Below are positions 9,360 to 21,981 of a stretch of 64,000 nt of DNA, in pieces; positions within the stretch are counted from its first letter, which is position 1, and each line of letters opens with the position of its first letter. Source of the DNA: Acidobacteriota bacterium (GTDB lineage Bacteria > Acidobacteriota > Thermoanaerobaculia > Multivoradales > Multivoraceae). The stretch is from assembly GCA_003388555.1 (NCBI GenBank), contig QQVD01000030.1, positions 112,078-176,077 of the forward strand. Reading direction: 5' to 3'. Below the pieces are notes generated by a model. It searched no databases, was not told the DNA's origin, and worked only from the letters and a program-made list of their open reading frames with translations. The position numbers were made by a program, and so were the translations under genes.

Positions 9360-9759
9360 TGAGTCGAACCTCTTCAGTCGTACTCGAGCCCTGCAATCTG
9401 TACGCCGCCCCGAGGTTGGCCGGACTTCAAGCGGCAGGCCGCTTCCCCGAGGTGCGCGAACCGCGTTCCGCCTCTGCCTGCGTCTCCCGAGGTGGACACA
9501 CCCGTGGCCCGAGGGAGTCGAAAAGACCAGGCGGTTGACCAGGGCTCCTGCCCCCGCAACGAATCACCTCGTCCTTTCCGGCCGACCTCTCACCCCCTTC
9601 AGGGGGCACGATCGAGGAAAGGGCGGCAGCGCTCACTGGCTCGCACTGCCGGCCCTGCGGCTCAGCTCGCGGCCGCTCGCGTCGGCCTGTGGGGGTGTCC
9701 CAGTCGACGATCGCGTTCCGCCTCGTTGCTCTCCCCGAGCGGGCAGCAGTGGTGCCCGC
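9360..9759. other. Intergenic region with one C5/G5 hairpin
   Basis: This 400-bp stretch lies between two minus-strand genes. It contains a perfect short inverted repeat CCCCCTTCAGGGGG at 9593-9606, the reverse complement of the hairpin core in the composite repeats near 25.2 and 34.7 kb. No gene with a plausible start and composition was found, and no clear promoter. Confidence 0.45.
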
Positions 9760-10854
9760 TCAGCGCTCGAACAGCAGGCGCATCTCGATCGCCTCGCTGT
9801 CGGCCGGAAGCTCGTAGAGCTGACCGTCGGCGGCGATCTCGGCGCCCTCGGGCAGGCCCTGGCGGAACGCCGCCTGCACCATCGGGTTCACGGCCGCCGG
9901 CACCAGGTGGTAGAGCACCAGCTTGCGCACCTGCGCCGCCTCGGCCGCGGCGACGACGTCGGCCACCGGGGCGTGGTACGTCTGGATGTCCTGCAGCAGC
10001 TTGGCGAGGCGGGGCGGCCCGGTCTCGGCTCGCGCGGCGGCGAGCAGCTGCACCACCGGCAGCGCCATCGCGTCGTGCAGCAGCAGATCGGCGCCCTTCG
10101 CCGCGGCGATCAGGCCGTCGGTCTTCACCGTGTCGCCGCTGACCACCACGGAGCGGCCGCGGTAGTCGAAGCGGTAGCCGAGCGCCGGCGCGATCGGATC
10201 GTGGTCGACCTCGAAGGCGGTGACCTTCACGCCGTCGTGCTCGAGCACCACTCCCGGCTCGACCGCCTTCGCCTGCATCGGCCCGGTGGCCGGCGGCAGC
10301 ATCTCGGCGCCGTGGTGCTCGGTGCGATATCTGCGGTCCAGCGCGTAGGCCTCGTTGAAGCCCGCGACCACCCGCTCCACCCCGCCGCCGCCGTACACGG
10401 TCAACGCATCGGACCGGCCGGCGACCCACGACGCCAGGTTGACGTCACCGAGACCGGAGATGTGGTCGGAGTGGAAGTGGGTCAAGAAGACGCCGCGCAG
10501 ATGCTCGAGCGGAATCCCGCCCAACGCCAGGTTGGCGCCGGTGCCGCCGCCGATGTCGACCAAGAAGATCCGCCCGCCCGCGATGACCGCGACGCAGGCC
10601 TCCGGTTGGGCGCCGAGCGGCGAGGCGGAGCCGCACACGAAGACGCGTAGCGCGCCGGGATCGACAAGGGCCCTCGACGCCGCGGCCTGGGCCTCGAACT
10701 GCTGTTGCAGCATGCGCTGTTGCGGGTTCTGCGCGCTGGCGGGCAGCGCGGCCAGAGCCGCCACGAAGAGGAGTGACAGAGCCAAGACCATCGCCCGGCA
10801 GCAGAGTGCCGAGAAGAGGACTCGGGGAGCTTCGGGGCCGCTGCGGTCGATCAT
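9760..10854 (-). CDS. Exported metallo-beta-lactamase-fold hydrolase (RNase Z/arylsulfatase-like)
   Basis: A 364-residue protein with a signal peptide (LALSLLFVAALAALPASAQ) and an MBL domain. Zinc ligands are visible as HFHSDH (about 124-129), the Asp in VVSGDTVKTD, HDAM (second-metal His) and the late His in LVLYHLVP. The SGD/HSDH spacing and the long-form layout match the ribonuclease Z/phosphonate-type branch of the superfamily rather than true beta-lactamases. Because it is exported it is unlikely to process tRNA; an arylsulfatase or ester hydrolase role is a guess. The ATG at 10854 has AAGGAG 7 nt upstream. It seems to be transcribed alone or after the hydantoinase gene, with a 155-bp gap. 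Confidence 0.82.
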   Translation of the reverse strand: MIDRSGPEAPRVLFSALCCRAMVLALSLLFVAALAALPASAQNPQQRMLQQQFEAQAAASRALVDPGALRVFVCGSASPLGAQPEACVAVIAGGRIFLVDIGGGTGANLALGGIPLEHLRGVFLTHFHSDHISGLGDVNLASWVAGRSDALTVYGGGGVERVVAGFNEAYALDRRYRTEHHGAEMLPPATGPMQAKAVEPGVVLEHDGVKVTAFEVDHDPIAPALGYRFDYRGRSVVVSGDTVKTDGLIAAAKGADLLLHDAMALPVVQLLAAARAETGPPRLAKLLQDIQTYHAPVADVVAAAEAAQVRKLVLYHLVPAAVNPMVQAAFRQGLPEGAEIAADGQLYELPADSEAIEMRLLFER

Positions 10855-11009
10855 CGTCGGGCTCCTTGCGGTTCGCGCGCGGGCACCGCGGTGCCCGGCC
10901 CTGAGGTGGTGCCGGGTTCCGGGGCGCCAGGGCGCGGTCGTTGCGGTCGTCGGGCGCGGTCGCGTTCAGTCGGGTCGCTGGTTCCTTCGTCGCGGTGAGT
11001 CGGTTCGAT

Positions 11010-14894
<3,885 letters not shown>

Positions 14895-15040
14895 CGGGGG
14901 AGCGAGCATAGCGGGCGCGTCGCAGCGTCGCCGGTTCGAGGCGGAGGCTCCGGTGGGCCGGGAACTCCACGTCGGCGATCCGGGTCTCGAGGAGCGAGCG
15001 CCGGCGGCGCTGCCCTCGCCTCGGAATCGTCGACCGCCCA

Positions 15041-15218
15041 GCCCGGATTATTCATGAACGCCGTAGCGAGCCCGTGGAGGCGCCCGTCTGGCGGGCACCG
15101 GAGGGCCGGAGGCGTTGAGTCGTACTCGAAGTACGTCGCAGGCGCCGGAGGTCCGAGGACGCCCGTCAGACGGGATGCAATCTGCGGGCGCAGTAGGTGG
15201 CTCATGAACAATCCGGGC
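15041..15218. repeat. 178-bp nested inverted-repeat element, MITE-like
   Basis: The ends are a 17-bp inverted repeat with one mismatch: GCCCGGATTATTCATGA at 15041-15057 and the reverse complement of GCCCGGATTGTTCATGA at 15202-15218. Inside are a second imperfect pair (CCCGTCTGGCGGGC near 15083-15096 with GCCCGTCAGACGGG at 15161-15174) and a central near-palindrome CGTACTCGAAGTACG (15121-15135). The whole unit could fold as one long hairpin. No open frame of its own and no obvious target-site duplication were seen. It occupies most of the 367-bp gap between the hydantoinase gene and the next plus-strand gene. A non-autonomous transposable element is the likeliest reading. Confidence 0.7.
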
Positions 15219-15261
15219 AAGGCTCCGTTGTCCCGCTCGACCCCCTGGGAGTGCACACCCC

Positions 15262-18200
15262 TTGCGTAGAGCCTCGACCACCTTCGTTGCCGCGGCAGCA
15301 GTGCTCAGCCTCTCGATGCCGCACGCCGCGGCGCCTTGCTCGATCCTCGCCGGGCCTGCGTCGCAGACACGGCTGGGGCTCGACGGCCTCGGCCACTGGG
15401 CAGAGCCACCGCTGCGCTCGGGTGAGCGTACGGTCTCCTGGCTGACGGAGGCGGGCGAGGAGCCCCTGGTCGAGCAGATCGCCGGGCCTGCCACCCCCGA
15501 AGGCCAGGCGAACCTGCTCGCCGTCCTCCCCGACGGCACCGCGTGGTGGTGGGTGTGGTGCTCCGACTGGGACCCGCCGTCCGACCCGTTCTGCAGCGCC
15601 TGGGTCCTCACCGATTCCGCCGGCCAGCCGATCGGCCGGCTCGACGGCTTCTCGGGCGACGCAGTGGGCGAGGTGCTGGCGGACGGGACAATGCAACGGC
15701 TCGAGGTCCACGCCCCGAGGCTCCCTCAGGCCCCAGACCAACCTCCTCTGCTCCGCCTCTGGCGGGGAGCGCCACAGTCCCTGGACGACTGGCAGCCGAC
15801 TGCCGATCGCGACGCCTGGATCGAGCGCCTGCAACGCCGTTTCGATCGCGGCGTCACCGGCGTCACCGAGGAGCCACCCGGCTGGGAACTGCTCTGGCAG
15901 ACGCCCTTCCCGCTGGAGGCGACGGGCTGGGCGCAGCGCGCGGCGACCCTGCGCGGCGACCTGCTGGCGACCGTGCTCACCGACCGGGATCGGGTCGAAG
16001 CCGCGGTGTGGCGCGTGCACGTCGACAGCGGCCGGGCCGAGCTCGAGAGGCGCTGGCAACACCGCTGGCCGCTGGCGCAGGAAGGCCTCGCCGAGACCGC
16101 CGATGGAGCCATGGCGATGGCACAGCCGGGGCGGATCGAGCTCGGGCCGGGCGGCGAGCTGGCCCTGGGGGGCTGGGCGATCGAGGCGGACTGCTCCAGC
16201 GGCAGGCCGAACGGCTTCGTGACCTTCGATCGCGAGGGCAACCTGCTGGCCGACGTGCGCACCGAGCACCGCGTCGAGGCGCTCTTCTTCCGTCCCGACG
16301 GCACGATCGCCGTGGGCTCCTGGGACCAGCTCCACACCTACGACCCGGAGGGCAACCTGCTGCGCAGCGCGCGTCTGCGCTCGAGCGAGCTCGAGAGGGC
16401 ACGCGAGGAGCGGGCCGCGCGGGCCCAGGCACTCGACGAAGGGTCCGACCCAGCGAGCTGGGTGGAGCTGTGGGAGCTCGCCGACCGGGTGCTGGGCAGT
16501 CGGGTGCTCGCCGAGGCCTGGCCCCGGGTCCAGATCCCCGCCCGCCTCTGGCCGGAGTTGGCCGAGACCCTGTGCGCGGCCGATCCGCAGGCAGCTCCCC
16601 GCGAGTTGCTGCTGCACTACCAGTCGGCGCGAGGGGAGCTCCACCGAGAGCTGCTTGGCGCGCTGCCGGCGTGCTTCGCCGAACCGCCGCCCGGTGCCAT
16701 CGAGCACGCCCGCGAGCTCAGTCGCCTGCGCGAGCGCGAGAAGAACGAGATCGGCCGACGGATCCTGGCGCACTGGCCTCGCCGGGATCACTTCGAAGAG
16801 CTGTGGTCGGACGTGCTCGTGGGAGGGGGCAGCGACGCATCCCACGTCGAGCGCGAGCGGGCCAGGATCGCGGGCCGGCAGCTCCTCGAGGCGTTCGTCA
16901 CCAGCCAAGGCAGCTTCGAGGAGCGGCTGCGAGGCACACCCGAGGAGCTCACGGCGGCCCAGACCCTGCTGCTCTCGGCACCGCGCCACGTCTCGCTCGA
17001 GCACCTCGGGACCGAGGGGCGTGCGGCCCACGAGGCGCTGCGCGCCGCCGCCGGCCGATGGTCCGGCTCGATGCACGGACCGACGCAGGAGACCGGTGCT
17101 CTCCTCCGACTGGCGCACGACCGCGTTCTGCCCGGGGCAGTCGCCAGCTCTCTCATCCGGCGCAGCGAAGACGACCTGATCCTCCGAGTCCGCTTCGCCA
17201 TCGCCCTCGAACACGCGTTGACCGACGCGAACCGGGGAGGGTACGCCCGCGAGCTGCCAGAGAGCATCGAGCTCGACGACGACTCGATCGCCGAGCTGGT
17301 GCGTCTCTTCGACCCGACGACGATCTCCACCGGGCAGTGGCGCGGCCTCGGCGGAGGCGCGTCGCTCGGCCGATTGGGCCACGTGATGGTTCTGCTGCTC
17401 GGAGATCGCGGTCGCGAGCTGCTCTGGCGGCAGCTCACCGAAGGTGGCGACGCGCTGCGGCGCCGCGCGGCTCTTCCCGAGCTGGCCCGCTGGATGGCGG
17501 AGGAACCAGCGAGCTGGCCCGAGGCGAGGATCCGTCGAGTCGTCGACGAGCTGGTGGCGATGCCCGCCGGTCTGCGCGCCGACGACGCTCCCCTGCTCGG
17601 CCTGCTCGGTGCGCTGGGGAAAGAGTTCGGCGACGAGCACCCGCTCCACCGGATGGCGCGCCGGCGCTTCGACGAGCTCGTGGATGGGCAGATCGACGCC
17701 GTCGCCGACGGCAACGCGCCGACCTCGTTGCCCCTCCTGACGAGGCTCGCGCAGTACTCCGACCTGCGCGCGACGCCTCTCGCCGACTGGCTGACGCTCG
17801 ATCAGGTCGACGCGCTGCTGCCCGACCCACTCGCCGCGCACGACCTGGAGCAGGCGCTCACGGTACTGGTGCGCACCGGCCCACCGGTTCGTGCCGTACC
17901 TCAGCTCGAGCGCTGGCTCACGATCGACCGCTTCGGTCCGCAGAAGGTCGGCGCCGCGATCACCCTCTCCCACCTCGGCGATCCGGCGGCCCTGCCGGTG
18001 TTGATCGAGATGCGGACGAACCCCTTCTACTCGCCGCTCGAGGTCGTCGTGGCGGTGTCGCGGTACGGCCACACCGGGTTGACCGAGCTGCTCGGGGAGC
18101 TCGAGAGCACGATCGCCGGCCTCCTCGACCAGGCACGAGCGGAGCGGTCCGAGGGGCCGGACGCAGCGTGGAGGTGGCACTCGTTGGCGGCAGCGCAGTG

Positions 18201-18567
18201 CGCCGTCGCGGTGCACGCTCTGGCCCGCCTGCCGGTGGAGCCGCCGCGACGAGGGGACGCGTCGCTCCGGGAGTCCGCCGCCTGGCTGCTCGAAGACGCG
18301 CTGCGACGAGGGGAGTGGCCGCCCCTCGCGGTGGTCGCGCTGCTGGAAGCGCACGGCGAGGAGGCGCTGCAGAGGGTCCTCGCCCTGTCCGAGGCTCTGC
18401 CGACGAACGAGCGGCTCCTGTGGCGCTTTCTCGGCGACGATCCGGCGCTGTACGGCATGCTCGTGCGACGGCTCCGTGCGATGCAGGACGAGACCGAGGA
18501 CGGTCTCGGCGAAGCCGGTTCGCTGCTGCTCGAGCGGCTCGAGGAGCTCGGCGTCGCTGACGCGTGA
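15262..18567 (+). CDS. Large exported protein of unknown function, beta-propeller-like then helical repeats
   Basis: An 1101-residue protein with a clear signal peptide (MRRASTTFVAAAAVLSLSMPHAAA) after a TTG start at 15262; a GGGAG lies 12 nt upstream, a long spacing, so the start is only probable. Residues about 30-370 contain propeller-like phrases (GGWAIEADCSS, FVTFDREGNLLADV, LFFRPDGTIAVGSWD, YDPEGNLLRS). From about 430 to the end it is almost wholly alpha-helical, with HEAT-like pairs (for example AAITLSHLGDPAALPVLIEM and VVAVSRYGHTGLTELLGE). I do not recognise a named family. A protein-binding scaffold outside the cytoplasm is an inference. The opposite strand has an equally long open frame, but its composition is that of a shadow. 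Confidence 0.7.
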   Translation: MRRASTTFVAAAAVLSLSMPHAAAPCSILAGPASQTRLGLDGLGHWAEPPLRSGERTVSWLTEAGEEPLVEQIAGPATPEGQANLLAVLPDGTAWWWVWCSDWDPPSDPFCSAWVLTDSAGQPIGRLDGFSGDAVGEVLADGTMQRLEVHAPRLPQAPDQPPLLRLWRGAPQSLDDWQPTADRDAWIERLQRRFDRGVTGVTEEPPGWELLWQTPFPLEATGWAQRAATLRGDLLATVLTDRDRVEAAVWRVHVDSGRAELERRWQHRWPLAQEGLAETADGAMAMAQPGRIELGPGGELALGGWAIEADCSSGRPNGFVTFDREGNLLADVRTEHRVEALFFRPDGTIAVGSWDQLHTYDPEGNLLRSARLRSSELERAREERAARAQALDEGSDPASWVELWELADRVLGSRVLAEAWPRVQIPARLWPELAETLCAADPQAAPRELLLHYQSARGELHRELLGALPACFAEPPPGAIEHARELSRLREREKNEIGRRILAHWPRRDHFEELWSDVLVGGGSDASHVERERARIAGRQLLEAFVTSQGSFEERLRGTPEELTAAQTLLLSAPRHVSLEHLGTEGRAAHEALRAAAGRWSGSMHGPTQETGALLRLAHDRVLPGAVASSLIRRSEDDLILRVRFAIALEHALTDANRGGYARELPESIELDDDSIAELVRLFDPTTISTGQWRGLGGGASLGRLGHVMVLLLGDRGRELLWRQLTEGGDALRRRAALPELARWMAEEPASWPEARIRRVVDELVAMPAGLRADDAPLLGLLGALGKEFGDEHPLHRMARRRFDELVDGQIDAVADGNAPTSLPLLTRLAQYSDLRATPLADWLTLDQVDALLPDPLAAHDLEQALTVLVRTGPPVRAVPQLERWLTIDRFGPQKVGAAITLSHLGDPAALPVLIEMRTNPFYSPLEVVVAVSRYGHTGLTELLGELESTIAGLLDQARAERSEGPDAAWRWHSLAAAQCAVAVHALARLPVEPPRRGDASLRESAAWLLEDALRRGEWPPLAVVALLEAHGEEALQRVLALSEALPTNERLLWRFLGDDPALYGMLVRRLRAMQDETEDGLGEAGSLLLERLEELGVADA

Positions 18568-18620
18568 GGAGAGGGCACCCGCCAAGACAGAGCTCTCGGC
18601 AAGCAGGGCACCCGGCGAGC

Positions 18621-19043
18621 TCAGTCGCTCCGGCCGCCTTCTGCCGAGTTCCCGACCGACGTGGAGCGCTCCGAGGTCCACCCGAGCTCGACGCTACGCC
18701 CCAGTGCCTCGGCCCACGCCGCGACGAAGCCCAGGGTGGGGTTGCTCTGCCAGCGCTCGGCCCGCGAGACCGCCTGCTGGGTGCAGCCGAGGCGCCGGGC
18801 CAGCTCGGCCTGGGTGACGCCGCACTCCTCGCGCAGCGCGCGCAGGCGATAGCCCCACACCGACTCCTCGCCCGGCGCCAGCTTCCCCCACTCGCGCAGA
18901 GCCTGCCACTCGACGAAGACGCGCGGCTTGCGGCGCGGCAGGGGCGGCAGATCCGGGGTCGCCGGCCAGCCGCCCTCGGGCGCCACGATCCGTTCCAGCT
19001 CGGAATCTAGCCCTGTCTCTCGCGCAGTGCGCTTGCCGCCCAT
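18621..19043 (-). CDS. XRE-family helix-turn-helix protein
   Basis: A 140-residue DNA-binding protein. The C-terminal half holds a canonical Cro/C1-type HTH: YRLRALREECGVTQAELARR, then LGCTQQAVSRAERW. Before it is VEWQALREWGKLAPGEE, a segment I associate with a conserved group of short solitary regulators in high-GC bacteria. The ATG at 19043 has GGAGGAGG 7 nt upstream, a strong ribosome site, so longer frames were rejected. No toxin-like gene is adjacent, so an antitoxin role is unsupported. Its target is unknown; autoregulation from the 317-bp divergent gap would be typical of the family. Confidence 0.75.
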   Translation of the reverse strand: MGGKRTARETGLDSELERIVAPEGGWPATPDLPPLPRRKPRVFVEWQALREWGKLAPGEESVWGYRLRALREECGVTQAELARRLGCTQQAVSRAERWQSNPTLGFVAAWAEALGRSVELGWTSERSTSVGNSAEGGRSD

Positions 19044-19360
19044 CGGGCGTCCTCCTCCCAGTTCTCCGGCTGCGGATCTGGGATGAGGTCGCAGAATCCG
19101 GTGCTTGGTCACAACTCATGCATTGTATCTGCCCCAGGGCCGACACCCGCTCCTCCGAATGACTCGGGGCCCCTCTGCAGGAGCATCGCCGCTTTGGCTG
19201 ACGGGTCGATTCCCAGCAGAACCGGACCCGCCATCGCTCCCGCGGCTCCTGAGCCCGCCGTGTTCCGCGAGGGGATCGGAGCGCCCGGCACGTTCCTCCT
19301 TCGGCGGCAGCAGTCGCGGACGACGAGGTCTGGCCGGCCGCCGTGCTCAGGAGGAACGCC
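19044..19360. other. Divergent intergenic region
   Basis: A 317-bp gap between the XRE gene (minus) and the FG-GAP gene (plus). On the minus strand a TACAAT sequence (plus-strand attgta near 19122-19127) could be a -10 box about 80 bp before the XRE start, but no -35 match stands 17 bp further upstream. No hidden gene was found. Confidence 0.3.
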
Positions 19361-20947
19361 ATGCCAGCCGCAGAGACCCGCTCGACACCGCACCCTGGCC
19401 TTCAGCCCGCTCGCTGCACCTCCCAGGTGGCGCGACGGTGCACGATCCTCGCCGTGGTGGTGGTCGCTGTCTTCGGTTCCGGTGCCGCTGCCCAGCTCAG
19501 CCTCGAGGGCGCGAGCCACTACTCGGGCTCGCAGCCCGGAGCCCGTCTCGGCCAGGCGGTGGCCGCGGCGGATCTGGACGGCAACGGGCTCGACGAGCTG
19601 ATCGCCGGCCGCCCGCTGCTCGGAGACGACTTCGAGGGCTCCGTGCTCGTGACGACGACCAGCAACGTCCTGCTCAACGTCGCCTTCGCCTACGACAGCT
19701 GCGGCGGCGACGACGGTCTGCGACTGCTCGGGTTCTCGCTCGTGGTGGGCGACTTCGACGGCGACGGCTTCGAGGACGTTGCCATCGGTGCTCCTTCCTC
19801 GATCGTCGACGGGCATCCAGGAGCCGGAGCGGTGTGCGTGGTCTACGGCGACGCGGATCTCTTCACCATCGATCCCGACCAGGGCCAGGTGCTGTCGCAG
19901 GCCAACCTGGTGGGAGCGGTCGAGGACGGCGATCTGGTCGGGTTCGCCCTCGCAGCCGGAGACCTCGACCTCGATGGCTACGACGACCTGGTCATCGGCG
20001 CCGCCGGCGAGGGGGTCGCGATCGACGGCACGACCTACCAGGACGCCGGCGCGGTGCACGTGGTCTTCGGCGGCCCCGGCGGTCTGCAGCCGGGCGACGA
20101 CCTCCTCCTCACCCTCGACCAGTACGGCTTCGGCTACGCGACGCACGCCGGCGACGGCTACGGCAGCGCGGTCGCCGTGGGCCAGGGCAACGGACCGCTG
20201 CCGACGGTCTTCGTCGGCGTTCCCGGGCACGATCTGGGCGGGCTCGAGGACACCGGCCTGGTGGCCCTCGCCGGCTTCGACGGCCGCGAGGTCGCCTACG
20301 ACTGGGCCTACCGCCAGGGCGTCGGCTTCCCCGGCACTCCGGGCGCCTACGACGCGTTCGGGACCAGCCTGGTGACGGCCGACTTCAACGGCGACGGGCG
20401 CCTGGACGTCGCGGTGGGGTCGCCGGGCGAGTCGGAAGACGGCGTCGACGGCGCCGGCGCGGTCTACGTGCTGGTCGGCGCCCCGATCTTCCTCCACGAC
20501 GGCACCGCCCAGACGATCACCGAGCTCGGCGGCATCGCCGACGACGACGACGGTTTCGGCTTCGCCCTGGGTGCGGGGGACTTCGACGGCGACGGACGCA
20601 GCGATCTGGCGATCGGATCGCCGCGCGACGACTCGCTCGGGGTGCACGACGCCGGCCAGGTGACGGTCGTCTACGGCGCCGAGGGGGGTTTGACCGGAGA
20701 CGGATACCAGCTCTTCGCCATGATCCAGTTCGGCGGCTACGGCACCAGCGACCACTTCGGCCTCTCCCTGGCGTCCGGGAACTTCCTCGACCTCGGCTCC
20801 GCCGACGATCTCCTGGTCGGGGTGCCGGGGCGGGAGAACGGATCCGGAATCCCGGCGGGCCGCGCGCAGATCATCCAGACGACGGTCTTGTTCCGCGACG
20901 GCTTCGAGAGCGGCGACCTGTCGCGCTGGTCGGCCTCCACACCCTGA
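19361..20947 (+). CDS. Secreted FG-GAP repeat protein with C-terminal DGFE motif
   Basis: A 528-residue exported protein. Signal segment about residues 28-44 (TILAVVVVAVFGSGAAA). The body is an integrin-alpha-like beta-propeller built of FG-GAP repeats, each with a calcium-type loop: DLDGNGLDEL, DFDGDGFEDVAIGAP, DLDLDGYDDLVIGAA, DFNGDGRLDVAVGSP, DFDGDGRSDLAIGSP. Such propellers usually bind ligands or other surface proteins. The last residues, FRDGFESGDLSRWSAS plus TP, match the C-terminus of the di-heme protein at 34902-37997. The ATG at 19361 has AGGAGG 6 nt upstream. It is monocistronic and faces nadC tail-to-tail. Confidence 0.85.
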   Translation: MPAAETRSTPHPGLQPARCTSQVARRCTILAVVVVAVFGSGAAAQLSLEGASHYSGSQPGARLGQAVAAADLDGNGLDELIAGRPLLGDDFEGSVLVTTTSNVLLNVAFAYDSCGGDDGLRLLGFSLVVGDFDGDGFEDVAIGAPSSIVDGHPGAGAVCVVYGDADLFTIDPDQGQVLSQANLVGAVEDGDLVGFALAAGDLDLDGYDDLVIGAAGEGVAIDGTTYQDAGAVHVVFGGPGGLQPGDDLLLTLDQYGFGYATHAGDGYGSAVAVGQGNGPLPTVFVGVPGHDLGGLEDTGLVALAGFDGREVAYDWAYRQGVGFPGTPGAYDAFGTSLVTADFNGDGRLDVAVGSPGESEDGVDGAGAVYVLVGAPIFLHDGTAQTITELGGIADDDDGFGFALGAGDFDGDGRSDLAIGSPRDDSLGVHDAGQVTVVYGAEGGLTGDGYQLFAMIQFGGYGTSDHFGLSLASGNFLDLGSADDLLVGVPGRENGSGIPAGRAQIIQTTVLFRDGFESGDLSRWSASTP

Positions 20948-21039
20948 GGGCCGCGCAGCTTGAAGGGCTGCCGCGCGACGCACGACGGGTCGCCCCGGTC
21001 GACGATCCGGCCTCCGATCCTGCGACGCCAACCGCTGTG

Positions 21040-21981
21040 TCAGGCGACGAAGTCGAGCCCGAGGTCGAGCGCCGGGGCGCTGTGGGTGAGGTAGCCGACC
21101 GAGATCAGGTCGACTCCGGTGCGCGCGACGTCGGCGACGGTCTCGGGCGTGATGCCTCCAGAGGCCTCGGTGCGCACCCGGTGACCGCTGCGCTGGTGGT
21201 GCTCGCGCACCAGCTGCACCGCGGTGCGCAGCTCGTCGGGCGACATGTTGTCGAGCAGCACGATGTCGATCGGATGGCGCAGCGCCTGCTCGAGCTGCTC
21301 GAGAGTGTCGACCTCGATCTCGACCGTGACGGTGTGCCCGACACGGGCGAAGACGCGCTCGAGGGCGGCGTCGATGCCGCCGGCGAGGGCGACGTGGTTG
21401 TCCTTGATGAGGATCGCGTCACCGAGGCCGAAGCGGTGGTTGTGTCCGCCGCCGCAGCGCACCGCGTACTTCTCCAGCGCCCGCAGCCCGGGCGTCGTCT
21501 TGCGGGTGCAGACGATCTGCGCCTTCGCTCCGGCCGCGCTCACCAGATCGACCAGCTCGCGGGTCGCGGTGGCGATGCCCGAGAGTCTCCCGAGGAGGTT
21601 GAGGCAGGTGCGCTCGCCGATCAGCAGCGCCGCCGCCGGACCCTCGATCTCGGCGACCTCGCTGCCGGCGGCCAGGCGCTGGCCATCGCTCCTTCGCGGC
21701 CGCGCGCGCACCGCGGGATCGACGAGCGCGAAGGCCGCCACGGCCGGTTCGAGACCGGCGAGCACGCCGGCCCGCCGCGCCCGGATCGCCACCCGGGCGT
21801 TGCGCTCCGGATCGACGGTGGCTTCGGTGGTCAGGTCGCCCCCGGCGCCGAGGTCCTCCCGCAGGGCCTGCTCGAGCAGCGGCAGCCAGAGAGAGCGCGG
21901 CGGCGGCTGGAGCCGCTGCGCCTCGCCGGACCTTCCGCCGCCACCGGGCTCGCCCTCGACGGGGCGTCGGTGTTGCCTCAC
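21040..21981 (-). CDS. nadC: Nicotinate-nucleotide pyrophosphorylase (quinolinate phosphoribosyltransferase)
   Basis: A 313-residue enzyme converting quinolinate and PRPP to nicotinate mononucleotide, CO2 and PPi, the third step of de novo NAD synthesis. Family motifs are present: EDLGAGGDLTTEATV, ERTCLNLLGRLSGIAT, TRKTTPGLRALEKYAV, GGGHNHRFGLGDAILIKDNH, IEVEVDTL-type strand, VLLDNM and EASGGI. The GTG start at 21981 overlaps the nadB stop in GTGA (4 nt), which fixes the start and implies coupled translation. The first about 30 residues (to PPPRS) are a Gly/Pro-rich lead not seen in typical homologues. Last gene of nadABC. Confidence 0.95.
   Translation of the reverse strand: MRQHRRPVEGEPGGGGRSGEAQRLQPPPRSLWLPLLEQALREDLGAGGDLTTEATVDPERNARVAIRARRAGVLAGLEPAVAAFALVDPAVRARPRRSDGQRLAAGSEVAEIEGPAAALLIGERTCLNLLGRLSGIATATRELVDLVSAAGAKAQIVCTRKTTPGLRALEKYAVRCGGGHNHRFGLGDAILIKDNHVALAGGIDAALERVFARVGHTVTVEIEVDTLEQLEQALRHPIDIVLLDNMSPDELRTAVQLVREHHQRSGHRVRTEASGGITPETVADVARTGVDLISVGYLTHSAPALDLGLDFVA

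Noticed and set aside
5883..9362. Long plus-strand open frame across the VWFA and DUF3604 genes
   Set aside because: It spans parts of three recognised minus-strand genes and has the composition of an antisense frame.
15041..15218. Integron attC site
   Set aside because: The size is near the range, but the GTTRRRY/RYYYAAC core sites are missing and no integrase or cassettes are present.
15202..18681. Minus-strand open frame of over 1100 codons opposite the large exported protein
   Set aside because: No signal peptide or motif and shadow-like composition; the plus strand has a signal peptide and better codon use.
18621..19360. Toxin-antitoxin module around the XRE gene
   Set aside because: No toxin-sized gene with a ribosome site is found on either side.
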